A stretch of 64,000 bases of DNA, taken from assembly GCA_963930655.1 (NCBI GenBank), contig OZ005608.1, forward strand, positions 3,472,001-3,536,000, read 5' to 3'. The stretch comes from Myrica gale. Its lineage: Eukaryota; Streptophyta; Magnoliopsida; Fagales; Myricaceae. The notes below the pieces were generated by a model. That model made no database searches. It was not told where the DNA came from and saw only the letters and a list, made by a program, of their open reading frames with translations. Below, piece by piece: positions 1 to 12,660 of the stretch. Within the stretch, counting starts at the first letter, position 1; each line of letters opens with the position of its first letter. Position numbers and translations under genes: made by a program.

Positions 1-3000
1 AAGGATGAAGAGCTCGTGTGCGATTACTTGATGAAGAAAGTGACGCAGTACTGTACTGATTCACTACCTCATATGATCGAAGTTGACCTCAACAAGTGCG
101 AACCTTGGGATATTCCTGGTGAGTCCTCTAGCCAGCCCACCGTGTTTGATTTTATTCACCACCATCATCATTATCTTCTTCGTTTGCCACCTTGGGATTC
201 TCGAGATATGTTTGTTCTCTGTTATATTGTAAATTAAGTTATTTTCGGTGTCTCCATGTTTCTCTCTAGAGTTCCATTAGTTTTATCCTCTTGGGAATAT
301 TCTTTGCTTGTTAGTATTTTAAAAATGGTTTCTTTTCTTCCGTATTCTTAGCAGACCATTAACGCAGACTATTAGAATTTACATAATATGTAAAAGGTGG
401 GTCTAACTCAACTCCAAAAGACGCCTTGAGGAGTGAGAGATGTCACAACCTTATAAGGAGCACATTGACTAGTTTCTTTAGCAATGTGGGACTTCCAACA
501 CAGACACAACATTATCATGGAAATCGATCAAGAAAAGAGAAAACAAAAACGTTGTTGTTGTTGTTTCCCAGCTCTCTTTTGTTGTGTACTTGGAAATGCG
601 ATGGGAAATCTTCTTTTTGTCGTGGGTGAAGTGATAGCAACCGGACTGGCCATAAATAGATACATTATTGGCATGTTTGAGCCCCAAATAATTGGGGCCA
701 AATACTTGGGTTTAATACTAAAAAATTCTTCACATGAATTTTTATTATTATAATATTTATTAAAAATCTTCTCTCTCTTCACTTTTTAACTAACCCCCAT
801 AACATTTCTTTATTTTATAATATTTTCCAATACCCAAAATTTGCACCCTCAAACATCCATATATATGGTGGCTTACTTGTTCGAATATCTATGTGGTTCG
901 ACAAGGACTGATGCTAAGTTGAAAACCCAATACTATCAGCAATGACAAAACTTGTTCAAAATTCACATCTGATGAACTAATTTGAAAGTAAACAAATCAT
1001 CTTCTCACACATAAGCCAGCCATTCCGTCATCTTCATAGGGCTTTCGAGGAAATCCGGTTTTGCATGGGTTGTCAAAACCACAATCAAAACTGACCACAC
1101 AATCTGGCAAGCTATATGTATTGCCATGTGTACGTTGAAATTATATTGACGTTTTGATAGCATACAAACCAATTAGCTTGTTATCCTTAAAAGAGAAATT
1201 CGAATAGTCTCATCAGGGAAAGTGAATGAATATATATGTTGATATAAGTCGATGCTTTCAAAACCAAGAGGCTTGCAAATAAATGATGGTAGATTTCTGG
1301 TATGCATGTTGGTTTCCCCTTTTATTGTGTAAATTATAAATTTTAGTTTCACTATAATTGCCTGGTCAAATAATTGACAGCCTGCTAGCTGTTCATTTTG
1401 GCGTGCACTTTAATTTTTCACTTTTAGACTTTCAGTATTAATTAAACATATTGACCTTATTCATTTAAAAATTAATGTTATATAAGCCACCTTCTGTAGC
1501 TTTTATGTTTTACTGATTTTTTCCCCTTCAATTGGATTTTAGAAATGGGATTTTTTTTAGAATAATTTTGCAAAGTTCTCTATTAATACCATAATCTTCC
1601 TTATGACACTCCCTATTGCTCAAAATTCCTAAATCTATGATTATAAATACATGCAACCCATACACGATATTGGATATTATTTATAGATAATGTACTTTTC
1701 GAATTTTTATTTTTATTTCTTGGTAAGTTTGGTTTGATCACAAATACACCGACTATGTTCTTGACATGATTATTCCTCATTGGAGGGCCATGATCTATGT
1801 ATGTGTGCATTTATATGAAATTGAACTGTTCATTTAATTTTCCTTGGCTATAAATAGTACTATATGATTGCATTGGAAAGAGCAGTACTATGGAAGCCAA
1901 TTTTAGGTCATATTTTTCCTTTCCTTTCGCCAAAAGAAAAAGATATATATGAAATCAGCTGTTTTGAATGCCATTTCCCCATTTGAACTCCCAAATATCT
2001 CTAGATCGCAAAGTCACTGATTCCGCACCATCTACTCATCTAGTTTTCCAGAAGAAACCAAATATCTCACCTTCATAGCTTTTCGAAGAAATTGACAGTA
2101 CTCCTGGAATCGTCCCAACTAAAAGCGGTGATAGTGACTGGAAATAATAGCACGAAGCCAAAGTCATCAAATCCCTGTTGCTTCACAGTACTGCACTGCA
2201 ACCATACGCGTGTGTGCACTTGTAATTGATCGGTTTGGAAGGAAGTGGGTTTTTCTTTATCTTTCTTACCAAATCCATGATAAGGCCAGGTTGTCTCCAT
2301 GCATCTTCGTCAACTGTTGAAATGATCTCCTTTCTCTCGAAACAAACAGTTCTTGACAAACCTCTATTCTTATGTCCCCAAAGGCACAGTGTGACATGAT
2401 ATTTATATCTTAAGCAACAATTATGCAGTTAATGACTCACACACATGCCATGCGAGCAAGTAAAGCAGCCTTTTTTTGACTTGGCATATTACTAGCGATA
2501 TTACGTTTGAATGGCTCTTTATTAATCACGGGGCAGATATTGACGGCTCAACAGAATAATAATTGGAAACTAATTGTCCTAATTAGCTCCTAGTCAAGTC
2601 TAGATTGTTAAGTACTATGGCACCATCACCAGATGATCAATTTGAATTTTTTCCCAGTCAATAATTTTTTGCCACATGACAAATTTTGTCCCAAACAAGG
2701 CCTTACTGGTTGTTTTTGTCAAGCAGATGATGTAAATTGTGGAGGAATATAATTAGTCACAAAAGATTCGCACTAAATTTGCTGCAAGATGTTATTCCTG
2801 GTGCAATATGGTGGTTCTGATGATCATGATGTTGTGTTTTCTGATTTATGATATTTGGCAGAAACGGCTTGTGTGGGAGGCAAAGAATGGTACTTCTACA
2901 CTCAGCGCGATCGGAAGTATGCAACCGGACTTAGAACAAACCGTGCGACGGCCTCAGGCTACTGGAAGGCCACAGGGAAGGACAAGCCGATCCTTCGCAA

Positions 3001-4327
3001 AGGGTCCTTCGTTGGGATGAGGAAAACCCTTGTGTTCTACCAAGGCAGAGCACCCAAGGGAAGAAAAATGGATTGGGTCATGCATGAATTCCGGCTCGAA
3101 GGTCCTCTTGGTCCTCCTAAAACTTCTTCTCCCAAGGTGCAGCTGATCACCATATTCTCTCAGTTCTCTTCTTGGTTACTTTTTTCAACGTTCCCACCTA
3201 TTACCAATATATATGCTTTTTCATTAATTGGTAAAACTTTTAGGTCAATTAGCTACCACTTTTGAATAGTATGCACATCCTCCTCCGGATCCTCTCATGG
3301 ACAGTTTTCTGTAGTTTTTATGGCAAAAGTCACGGGGCAAGTTGGAGTTTATTAGTATTTCTCAGTATGAATATAGAAATCCGTGACTTTATATAAATCT
3401 TTTCTCCCTGCCAAAGCCATTTTTTTCTCATTTGTCGCCGGTTAAAATGTGTATTTTTTAAATCATGATAGTAGCTGACCTAAGGAAATCCTTCTTTAAT
3501 ATTCTATTTAAGGATCTGATGTAAGTCTATATATATAGTTAATTGTTCTCAGCTGTAGGGCATACCCATGATTTTTCAACCAATGCCTACCAGGGATAAA
3601 TACAATTTTGCTGACGTTTATGAAATCCAAGTCAAAGATAAAGAAGATCGAATCTTTATTAATCAATTGGGATATAGGCCAACCAACTGATAGCTATAGG
3701 AGATCAATATATATATAATTCTTCCCAGCTCTTTCGTGGCTTCATTCATTCCATATATATGAAATGACCTATTAAATAATATCATGTATTATCTATTTTG
3801 ATTTCGAGTTCCATTTAATGGGTTACCCCTTTATTAATGCTTTGTTTCTTCTTAAAATACAGGAGGATTGGGTCTTGTGCAAGGTGTTCTACAAAAACAA
3901 AGAAGCTGTTGCCAAACCTAGCATGGGAAGCTGCTATGACGACACAAGCTCTTCATCTTTGCCAGCATTAATGGACTCTTACATCAGTTTTGACCAAACT
4001 CAGGCCCTTGTGGATGAGTATCAGCAAGTGCCCTGCTTCTCCATTTTCAACGAAAACCAGACCAACCCGATTTTCACACACCTCACCAACATCGAGCCAA
4101 GCATGCCCACCAGTAGTACTGCAACTACATTTAAAGGAATACCAAACAATATTGGTGCTTGTTTAGACCCTTTCTCCTGTGACAATAAGGTACTAAAAGC
4201 TGTTCTGAATCAATTAAGTAAGATGGATAGCAATCCTGCTAGGAAAGGATCGCCGAGCTTGGGAGAAGGAAGTTCGGACAGCCACTTATCTGAAGTGGGT
4301 CTGCCCTGCATTTGGAACCATTACTGA
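1..4327 (+). CDS. NAC1: NAC-domain transcription factor, NAC1 (NAC21/22) type, 5' end missing
   Basis: Three exons are visible: 1-118 (starts inside the NAC domain), 2862-3136 and 3863-4327 (stop TGA). They join in frame to 285 residues; roughly the first 10-20 residues, with NAC subdomain A, lie off the window. Seen in order: the DEELVCDYL region (subdomain B), [13 protein letters not shown] (C), [14 protein letters not shown] and [12 protein letters not shown] (D, DNA contact), [19 protein letters not shown] and DWVMHEFRL (E), then EDWVLCKVF after the second intron. The C-terminal half carries MGSCYDD, the miR164-site peptide VPCFS and the ending [11 protein letters not shown], all like Arabidopsis NAC1, which acts in auxin-dependent lateral root formation in the nucleus (family knowledge). 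Intron 1 is long (2.7 kb) and carries a MITE. Subfamily placement is by remembered similarity; a close NAC paralogue cannot be excluded. Confidence 0.93.
673..856. mobile_element. MITE, family B copy 1 (NAC intron 1)
   Basis: An AT-rich stretch bounded by inverted ends atgtttgag / ctcaaacat. Its inside (attattataatatttattaa, then tcttctctc...ttcacttttta) recurs at 33537-33723 and, inverted, at 33977-34163. No convincing target-site duplication, so the superfamily is open. Confidence 0.7.
4023..4043 (+). promoter_or_regulatory. miR164 target site in NAC exon 3
   Basis: The 21 bases match the complement of miR164 except at two positions near the 5' end of the site (opposite the miRNA 3' end), with the core gtgccctgcttctcca intact. 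It encodes the VPCFS peptide, as in known miR164-regulated NAC genes (NAC1, CUC1/2, ORE1). Cleavage of this transcript by miR164 is therefore expected, though not shown here. Confidence 0.85.
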
Positions 4328-4559
4328 TTTTCGGCTCTTCAGATAAAGACTTGCTTCCTTCCCTCAACAAGCCAAAACAAACAACTGTTGTAAAGAGAGT
4401 GTAGTGAGGAATATATTATATGTTAGTTTTCCATTTCTAGCAACCTGCATCTATGTTCATCAATGATTCAATATGTATTTGGAGGTTTCGCCACTGAAAG
4501 TACTACAATTCATGCCTTCCTGATTGTAGATTTTAAATTTATGGATGAAATGTACATTG

Positions 4560-7090
4560 GAAATTGTCATCGTTAGCACCCAATTTCGTAGCTAAAATTC
4601 TACGAAAAAAAATTATTTCATCGCTTAAATACCACTTTTTGCAATGAATATAAAATTTCATCGCTAGTAGATGATTTTAGCGATAACTTTATCAACGATA
4701 ATATTGTTTCGTCTCTAAATAATTAAAACTCATGCTTTTAGCGACCAAATTCTACATTCATCGCTATAAGCGTTATCAACGACAAACTCAATTTTGTTGC
4801 TAAAAGAACCTTTCGTGTGACGAAAATATTGTTTGTCTAAATACATAAAATAAATGTTTTTAACAAAATTCTAAATTTTCGGTAAAAACGTTATCAGCGA
4901 CGAACCTAGTTGCGTCGCTAAAAATACCTCTTTTGCGACAGAAATATTATTTTGTAGCTAAAGACTTTGGATACATGTTTTTAGCTATAAATGTAGAATT
5001 TGTTGTTAAAATACACCTTTTAGTGACAAAAATGCTTTGTCATTAAAACATAAAATAAAAGGCATAAAGTACAAAATTTCAAAACAAACATAAAACCTAG
5101 AATAAAATATATATACTAAGAACATTTTAAAAAATAAAAGATCCAAAAAAAGGGCAACTAAGAGTCTAAGCGCACCGTGTGGTGCTTTATTGTTTATTGC
5201 GTCTGAGTCTTTTGTTTTCCCCTTTTATTCCCAAGTGTAGATTCTCAATCCCCTTTGTCATCTCTCTCGATTTCACTCTCCTAGACTCCCTCCCCTTAAA
5301 ACTCTAACTTGTTAACTCCCTCTCTGTCCTCACTCTCTATCGATTTCACTCTGCCTCTCCCTCAAACCCTAAATGGTTAACTCTCACTTTCGATTTCTCC
5401 CTCTCCTTCCCCCCTCTCTCTGGATTTCACTTCACTCTCCTTCTCCCTTAAACTCTAACTAGCTAACTCTCTCTTTCTCTCTCGGTCTGTGACTATGAAT
5501 TTGGTTGCTCTTAAGAGCGACTGAGCTCTAATTTCTCAAAACAGCGCCCCTATTTTTTGTTTCTTTGAATCGTTTAAGGTTCGGTCTTTCTCTGTGACTT
5601 GTTTTAGCTGATTTATTATCCTGTACAATTTTAACAGCTAGCATTGGTTTTGTTTTCGCTCTTGGTAATCTGGTGGTTTGTTTGTAAAATTTCAAGGTTT
5701 TGTTTGTTGTTATTCAGTTTGGATATTGATTTATGGGGAAAATTCTGGATGTGATGGAGCTGGCTTAGAAGACCAACCAGAGATTTCTTGGGCACCGAAA
5801 GCCCTTCCATTGGCGCCTTGATGTTTTATTTTTCAGCATTTTTGTCTTCTGCATGCACTTAAAGCATTTATATCATTTAAAACGACATGTGGCAAAATAA
5901 ACTATGTTTTATTTTATACTTGAACATATTTGGAAATTGAAGATTCCATTTTGTTTATTTCTTTCACAAATGGGGATCAGCTCAATAGATTCATCAGACG
6001 GGTCTTGGGAGCTGCCACATGCCATGTTTGCATCTTCAATTTTTATTTCTTTCACAGATGTTGATTTTGATATCTGTTTTGGTAGCTGTAGTATATTAAT
6101 TGCTTATATTTTGGTTTCTGTTTTTTCACTTTTCAGTTTTCAGTTTTGATTTTACATCTGGAGTTGCTCATTTTGTACAGATCAAAGTATTGAGAAGCAT
6201 TAGTAGAGACAAGGCCAAAGCAAGTATTTTGCTTTACAGAGAGCTTTTCACTCAGTATGCATTAGTATCCCTAGCGCTTGAAAGTAATTTGATTTAAGGT
6301 GCTCGAGTTGATGGTTGTAGTAGGGATTCAAATTGATGAAGTTGTCAGAATCTTGTATTTTGTTGAATGAAGATATTAGGTTTTTTATGTTGTCACAATC
6401 TAGTATTTGCAAAATTTGAAGTTGGCACAATTGTGTTCTCTTTTGTTGATGGCGTTTTATCTAAATTAATATACTCTTCATTTGGTGCAGGAATTTTCAG
6501 ACAGGAGTAGTGGTAGTCTCAAGTCATAGAGTTGAGAGCAACGAAATGAGGCTTATTTTTTGTACTTCTTAGTATTTTTTAGTTAATTGTTCAGCTTCCA
6601 TGTACCTAGATTTGTTTGGCTTCTGTTGTATTTTAATTTCCTTGGGTTGGTAATGTGCAGATGGTTATAAGATTACTGATTTGTATTTGTTTGAAAAGGG
6701 TATATCCCTTGAATTTGTATTTATAAAGATGGGGCAGTTCATTTTGTCAATATTTGTGCATTTTTGCAAGTGTAAAATGGTTCATTCCTGAAAACAAGAA
6801 AATAATTTTATAAAAATGAATATTTAAACGAGCAGAAAATTGTGATTTTATGACCACCAATGCTTTTTAGCGACAATGAGTGGATGCTTTACCGGCAGCA
6901 AAATTTAATTCCAACGACAGCATTTGTGGTAGAAAAAAAATTGAATTACATCGACAAAAGTACATAGTGACGCGCCAATTTCAACGAGCACTACGACGAT
7001 GTATTTTTGTAGCTACAGTACTTTACCAACAAAATTGATGTTTTTACAGACAAAAACTCTCTGTTGCTAAAAACAACATTTCTTGTAGTG
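4560..7090. mobile_element. Degenerate CACTA-like element with gene-like internal segment
   Basis: The right end at 7077-7090 reads catttcttgtagtg, the complement of the CACTA terminal signature CACTACAAGAAA. Both flanks (4560-5050 and 6850-7080) are full of short motifs of the form gcgacgaaa / tcgtcgctaaaa in both orientations, the subterminal repeats typical of CACTA (En/Spm) elements. The left terminus could not be placed exactly. The middle (about 5160-6660) is a CT-rich leader-like stretch followed by T-rich, intron-like DNA with two possible exon starts (after tgtacag at 6180 and tggtgcag at 6490). No transposase is visible, so it is non-autonomous. Confidence 0.6.
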
Positions 7091-8236
7091 TGCATGACTC
7101 CAATTACCAAATCATCGGTCAACATAGTTGGCAATAACGACTGAATATTGATAGACATAAATCTTAAATGACAAGGTACAAGTGACCATCGTCTAACCAC
7201 TACAATCGTCTCTGGACATCAAAAGATAACAAAAACTGGACTTTGCCCGACTATTCCACCCGTCATCTAACAGTAATTTTGCTGTAGCGAAGTTAATTGA
7301 GGAGTGAAAACGAGGGTAGGAAAAAGTCTCTCATAGCTAGTCAAACTAGCTAGGATTTGGATTGTATGAATCCGAATGTATTCGGATGGACGTCGTGGGA
7401 TTAAAACCTCACACAATCTTGTAGTTGGTGTTTTTCCATGTCAATTAATGAGGAGAATCCAATTCTACCTAATCCACGACCCAACTCTCTTCATTAGTGA
7501 CACGACTTAGTGCCGTTAAATGTGTTAAAATTTTATCACAACCATTCATTTGGACCATCCCAATTTAACTAATTGAAATGGATTCCTTTCCCATCAAACA
7601 TGAGGAATGAGAAAAACGTAAATCATAATTCAGATGCAAAATTTCTTCTCTTTCTATTCTCTGATAAATTTAGAGAGAAATATACAATCTCAGCAGTAAG
7701 TTTTATAATAAGTTTCCATAATTACGTACGTGTATCCTTTTCATGCATGGGATGATTTTTTTTTATTACAAATAGAATAAAAGGGTCAACGCTTTGCTCT
7801 GATCAGGAAAGTAACTTCTATAGTTTGTCACACGTGATATAAAACCTAAAATATATGCTGAAACGGGGATGAACAAATAGAATAGAACAAATCTTTGGAT
7901 CGAACTGAATAAGAAGGTTAGCAATATTTTTTATTTACTTGTCTATAGGATTAAATAATTTTGGAAAGGGAAGGGAAACTTTATATGCTTAGTATATCTC
8001 GATCCATTTCCAGGCATTCAGAAGATAATTTAAGTACTTTACTATTCTTGTACACAAAACCTACATCTAAGAACCATCTATATATAGAGGTACGTATATA
8101 CGTACACTGTCCGCTATAATCGGGCATCTGGCTGATGATTATTTCCAGGCCACTCATAGAAATAGTAAGCTCATCAAGGCCAAAACTCAAACAACAAAAT
8201 ATCCCATGAGAATTATCCGTTCTCCCGAGAAAGAAG

Positions 8237-8330
8237 TGTATATATATATATATACTCTTTATGGGTTAAAGACATGACTTTGTATATATATATATATATA
8301 TACTCTTTATGGGTTAATGACATGACTTTG
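8237..8330. repeat. Two-copy tandem repeat, 48-bp period
   Basis: The unit is a TA run followed by actctttatgggtta and gacatgactttg, present twice in a row with one internal difference. The unit contains the apparent left end of the MITE that follows. Confidence 0.85.
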
Positions 8331-8707
8331 CAATTATGGGAGTCTTGACACTTTGCACCATAATTTATTATTTTTGTTACATTGCACTTATCATTTACTA
8401 TTGATTTCAAACACTTTACATTCTCTGTTAAAAAAAATTCGTCAATTTAGACGTAAAATTATATTTTGACCTCAAAATTATAATTTTACTCTCATAAAAT
8501 GGTTACTGTAAAAAAAATTATACATGTAAAATTGTCATTTTACACACCAAAAAATCATTTTCTGTCTCAATTAACCAAAAATTTTAATAGAGGGTGCAAA
8601 ATATTTGGAATCAATATTTGGTTGGTGCAACCTGACAAAAATAATAGATTGGGGTGAAAAGTGTCAAGACCTATATATAACTGGAAGGTGCAAAGTATAT
8701 TTATCTC
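8311..8707. mobile_element. MITE with long inverted ends, probable MULE type
   Basis: Left arm gtcttgacactttgcacc...ttattatttttgt (8342-8378) is the near-complement of the right arm at 8634-8671. The pairing extends outward to gggttaatgacatgactttg and gcaaagtatatttatctc, ends that resemble those of the MULE-type MITE at 47546. Possible imperfect 9-bp target duplication (7 of 9 bases). Confidence 0.6.
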
Positions 8708-9879
8708 ATACTTTATTTGATTAGTATTGCATGCTGAAATCCATCTAAAAGGGTAATGAGGGAAATTCAGAGCAATAACACTCAACTATTTATAAATACA
8801 TACATACATATCATGTCACATGGAACATTCAAGATATAAGATGGCGTCACTTAATTATAGGAACTATATATATGTCACCAACCTTACCCTACAACCCTCG
8901 TCCATGTAATGAAGAAATATGTAAAATGTTTTCATAATTTTTTACTATATATACCATTGTCTTAGCTAGGGGAGGTTGGTATACTTTAGTCATGATCACT
9001 AGGAGCAAATAGTAATTGCAGGTCACATCCAACTCCATGACAAACTAGCTGCTAATCTAGTTTATAATAAAGTACTATATTATTATTTGTAACAATTTCC
9101 TCCTCCCTTTTTTAATTTTTTTGGTAAAAATATATATAAACAAAAGTAATTAATTAAGCTATAGTACTACAGCCCCACACAGATCACACCACAACTAAAG
9201 GGTTCGACGATCTAATAATATAGATTGCGACGTCCACTGTCCCTTTCCTCCATATAATAAGTAATTATAGGAAATTAGAGCAGTCGCAAAGAGACAAGAG
9301 TGACTAAATCCTGATGAGCTCACCTCCGGATTTGCTGTCTAAATTTTTAAGCCAATGTTTGGTTCCCGTCTCTTAAAAGAGCATTTTCTTTACAGACAAA
9401 CAAACTATACATATTAGATATTACCCACCGCCATAAGATAGATCTTTAATTAATATTTTATGTTTTTTTTGGGCAAAAGGAATCTAGTTCTTGACGTTAT
9501 ACGAGCATGAATAATCACGTACTAAATACTATGATTATTAATGCTTCCATGAATAACGTTATTGTACGTGGCCCATTAACCTTAAATGGTAACCATTAAT
9601 TGAGAGGTCTATATGATCTTGGAAGGAATATTTCATATAGAATCTATCGAAGATATTTTATTTAAAAAAAAAATTATAGCGTTCTGATGTAGTACTATAT
9701 CAATTATCCAGAACCAGAGGGGATATATATTCGAGATTGAAATTTAAAATAATGACGACATTAAGTTGTGACCAATTAAGAAAGGTTAATTAGGTGAAAT
9801 TGGTCGCTTGCATCTGATAAATAATTATTTTAGTAGTCTTAGAGTTAAAAGAAGCTCACGACATTTATTTAATATTTAA

Positions 9880-10582
9880 TGGGGAAATTTAAAAATTACT
9901 GCCCAGGTTTTAATGAGATTTTAAAAAACTATCAAATTTTTTTAAAATTGACAATCACTGAAGTTAGGGACCATGCTTTGCAAAATCACTTTATGTGTCA
10001 TAATTTTGTCTAGATTTATAACGGATGGATGACGTGTCAAGCCAATATATGATCACATGGCATGACACGTATCTTAAAAATAAATATAATGTATAATATC
10101 TTACTATTGATTTCAAACACTTTATATTCTCTGTTAAAAAAATTCGTCAATTTAGACGAAAAAATTATATTTTGACCTCAAAATTAGAATTTTACTCTCA
10201 TAAAATGGTCACTGTAAAAAAAAATTATACATGTAAAATTGTCATTTTACACACCAAAAATCATTTTCTGTCTATGTATAATATCTTATTATGATTTGAT
10301 ATTTTTATTTAATTTATGAATTTTATTATTTTTATTTTTATGAATTATTATAATTTATATTAATATTTAAAACACATTGTATGCCACATGAGCATATATT
10401 GACGTGTGACGTGCCACATCATCAATTCCATTAAAAACTTTTACGAAAATATAACAGAAGAAGTGACATTGGAACTTGGAAGCATAATCTAAACTCAGCC
10501 TTAATTGATTTGTCAATATTTGAAATTCACAAATTTTTTTAAAATTCTATAAAAATTGAGACAGTAATTTTTAAATTTTCCT
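9880..10582. mobile_element. Inverted-repeat element (MITE-like), about 700 bp
   Basis: The left end ggggaaatttaaaaattactg is the complement of the right end cagtaatttttaaattttcc with small differences. Internal blocks with tgacgtgt and gccaca also pair across the element. It hosts the 173-bp filler insertion at 10101-10273. No clear target-site duplication. Confidence 0.55.
10101..10273 (+). repeat. 173-bp insertion copied from 8395-8567
   Basis: The block is nearly identical, in the same orientation and at equal length, to 8395-8567, which is an internal part of the MITE at 8311-8707 without its ends. It is flanked by a perfect 15-bp direct duplication, atgtataatatctta, at 10089-10103 and 10274-10288. 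The left junction shares ttacta with the source. This fits filler copying during double-strand break repair rather than transposition. Confidence 0.8.
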
Positions 10583-11080
10583 AATTAATAACCCAAGCAA
10601 AGTAATAAAGGTATCGAATTAACTTTTTTTTTTGCAGGAAAAAACAAGAATGCATGGAAAGTTTCAATTATCAACTATATATGTCATTTTAACTATCGAA
10701 ATTCTACGGACAGATCTGAGCGAGTCCTTTAACTTAATGTTACAAAAAAAAAACAATTGTGGGGGCAAGGATGTGTGACACCACTTAAAAAACAATTAAA
10801 GGAAACTTCAAAAATGACAAAATTATATTGAACTGAGCTAGAGAACGAATATTGTATAACCTAATTCTCCGTCCGTCCTTATCGACAGTACTGTTGCAAA
10901 ACCCTCTGACTCATCTCCAGATCATGTGGTAGAATGAATTGTCCTTTTCGGCGCCCACAGGAATGCTAGCGATTGAAAAAATTAAGTAGAAATATAAATT
11001 TGAATTGGTATTAAGAACGTTTCTCATTATTGGTATTATTAATTAATACTTATCCTATAAAACGTACGTAACAAGAACAA

Positions 11081-11277
11081 GGTTGTGTTTGTTGTTCTAA
11101 AATTTTAGTATTGTTAAAATTTTAGGTATTGGGTTTAGTGAAAAAGTGAAGAGAGGTAAATTTTTATATTTTTTGTAGTAAATAGTAATGATTTGATGGG
11201 GAGAGAGAGATAATATTGTAATATTTAATTGTGTTAAAATTTTAGAAGGGGTAAAATTTCGGTACACAAACGCACCC
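11081..11277. mobile_element. MITE, family C copy 1
   Basis: Starts ggttgtgtttgt and ends acacaaacgcacc, with repeated taaaattttag inside. It is closely similar over its whole length to 52220-52363, and shares end motifs with 31752-31930 and 52020-52209. Confidence 0.7.
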
Positions 11278-12171
11278 CAAATGTGACAGTAACTTCGCAA
11301 TAAGGAGGAAAAGTCTAATTAGAATCTTTTGTAAACCAGCAGGTTCCTGCTTCTCGAGAGCAACTTGTTACCAAACTCATCATGATATCCTACTTGGATC
11401 CACATGATAGACAGAGTTTGGTGTTTGTCTCTTAAATATACACCCATTGGCCTATTAAATAAACAAAGTAAACATCCAAATCCCTCTTCGTTTGCCAGCT
11501 CAAACTTGTTCGAAGCATCTGCTCCTCCCTCCTTCCCAAATGATCACTTATTATTCTTGGTATATATATAATAGAAGATTTGTGGTCTGATTTTTTTTTT
11601 TTCCATTTTCATTTACCACTCTTGTTGTTTCTGAGGTGGGCAACTGTTAATTAAGCTATTCCTAATCTAGGCAGTTAAATTCTATTGCTCTTGCTCTCTT
11701 ACTTTAAATATGCGTTATGGACTTACTTTGGGGTTACTTGATAATTTTAAGATTATGCATACAAAAATATAATTTAAATAATAAAATTTATATTTTTTAA
11801 CGGGTTAAGCTTTTGAGATAGTTATTATTTTCACATGTTATTATAGTCAAGGTCCTGAATTTGAGACTTAACTTCACACCTCACTTTATTTTAGCTAAAT
11901 ATTATACGAGTTGGACTTACCATTTAAGGTACTGTCTTATCCATACACGATGAGTAGTATTAGAAAATATAGTTCTTACATAATAATATGGAAGAATAAG
12001 AACATTTAGTTTTGTGATACCTTTCTCTATAATTTTTTTTTCATCTAAACATAACATGGGCTAAACCGTCACGCATATGTCATGTTTGCTTGCTATTTGG
12101 GCCTGTGGGCCAAGTTAAAATTTGACATTTTTGGATCTGAGTCTGGTCTCCAGATCTTTGGATTTGAAATC

Positions 12172-12350
12172 GGGCATGTTCGTTTACAGAATATTTGTAG
12201 GATGTTGAGTGTTTTGAGAATTTTTAGATGGTATTAAAGTTGTATTGGAATGCGTATAAAAGTTGTTAAAAGTGATTGTTGTTTGTAAAAAAAGTAATAA
12301 AGTGGTAGGACGTGAATCCTACAAAAATTTAGGGCTAGAACATGCCCCGA
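12172..12350. mobile_element. Short MITE with gggcatgttc ends
   Basis: The left end gggcatgttc and right end gaacatgccc are perfect inverted repeats, with a second paired block (tttgtagga / tcctacaaa) further in. T- and G-rich interior with repeated gttgttaaaa-like words. No clear target-site duplication. Confidence 0.55.
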
Positions 12351-12457
12351 GTTTTTAGGTCAATAAATCTAGTTTAATTATGGGTCTGGAGCCGACTTTT
12401 CGTAATGTCAAGGGTGTTGAGAAGAAAAAGAAAAAGAAAATAAAGGTCAAGAGTTTG

Positions 12458-12592
12458 GGCCTGTAGGGCCTAGTCTAAAGAAAGAAGATTAGGAGTGAGA
12501 AGAATTGACCATGGCCCAACAAAAAGCCAACAGGGCTCTTTGGGCTGACATATATTTGCAGTAAAAGCAGGATATATATAGGACGAGGGTTT
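12458..12592 (+). promoter_or_regulatory. RECA1 proximal promoter: site II cluster plus telo-box
   Basis: TGGGCC/T (site II) motifs occur at 12458-12463, 12513-12518 (reverse) and 12541-12546, followed by a telo-box agggttt at 12586-12592. Paired site II and telo-box motifs are known from promoters of plant genes for organelle function, DNA replication and translation, bound by TCP factors. Two more TGGGCC motifs lie at 12098 and 12106. Confidence 0.55.
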
Positions 12593-12660
12593 TGGGTTCA
12601 GGAAAAAAACTAAACGGTCCAGAGACTCCAGAGAAATAAGAAAATGTGCAGAAACAGCGG

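Larger units (their letters stand above)
7091..12457. other. Gene-free interval between NAC and RECA1
   Basis: No coding region is supportable on either strand. Apart from the MITEs, tandem repeat and filler insertion listed separately, the DNA is AT-rich unique sequence. The upstream promoter of RECA1 presumably lies in the last few hundred bases. Confidence 0.7.
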
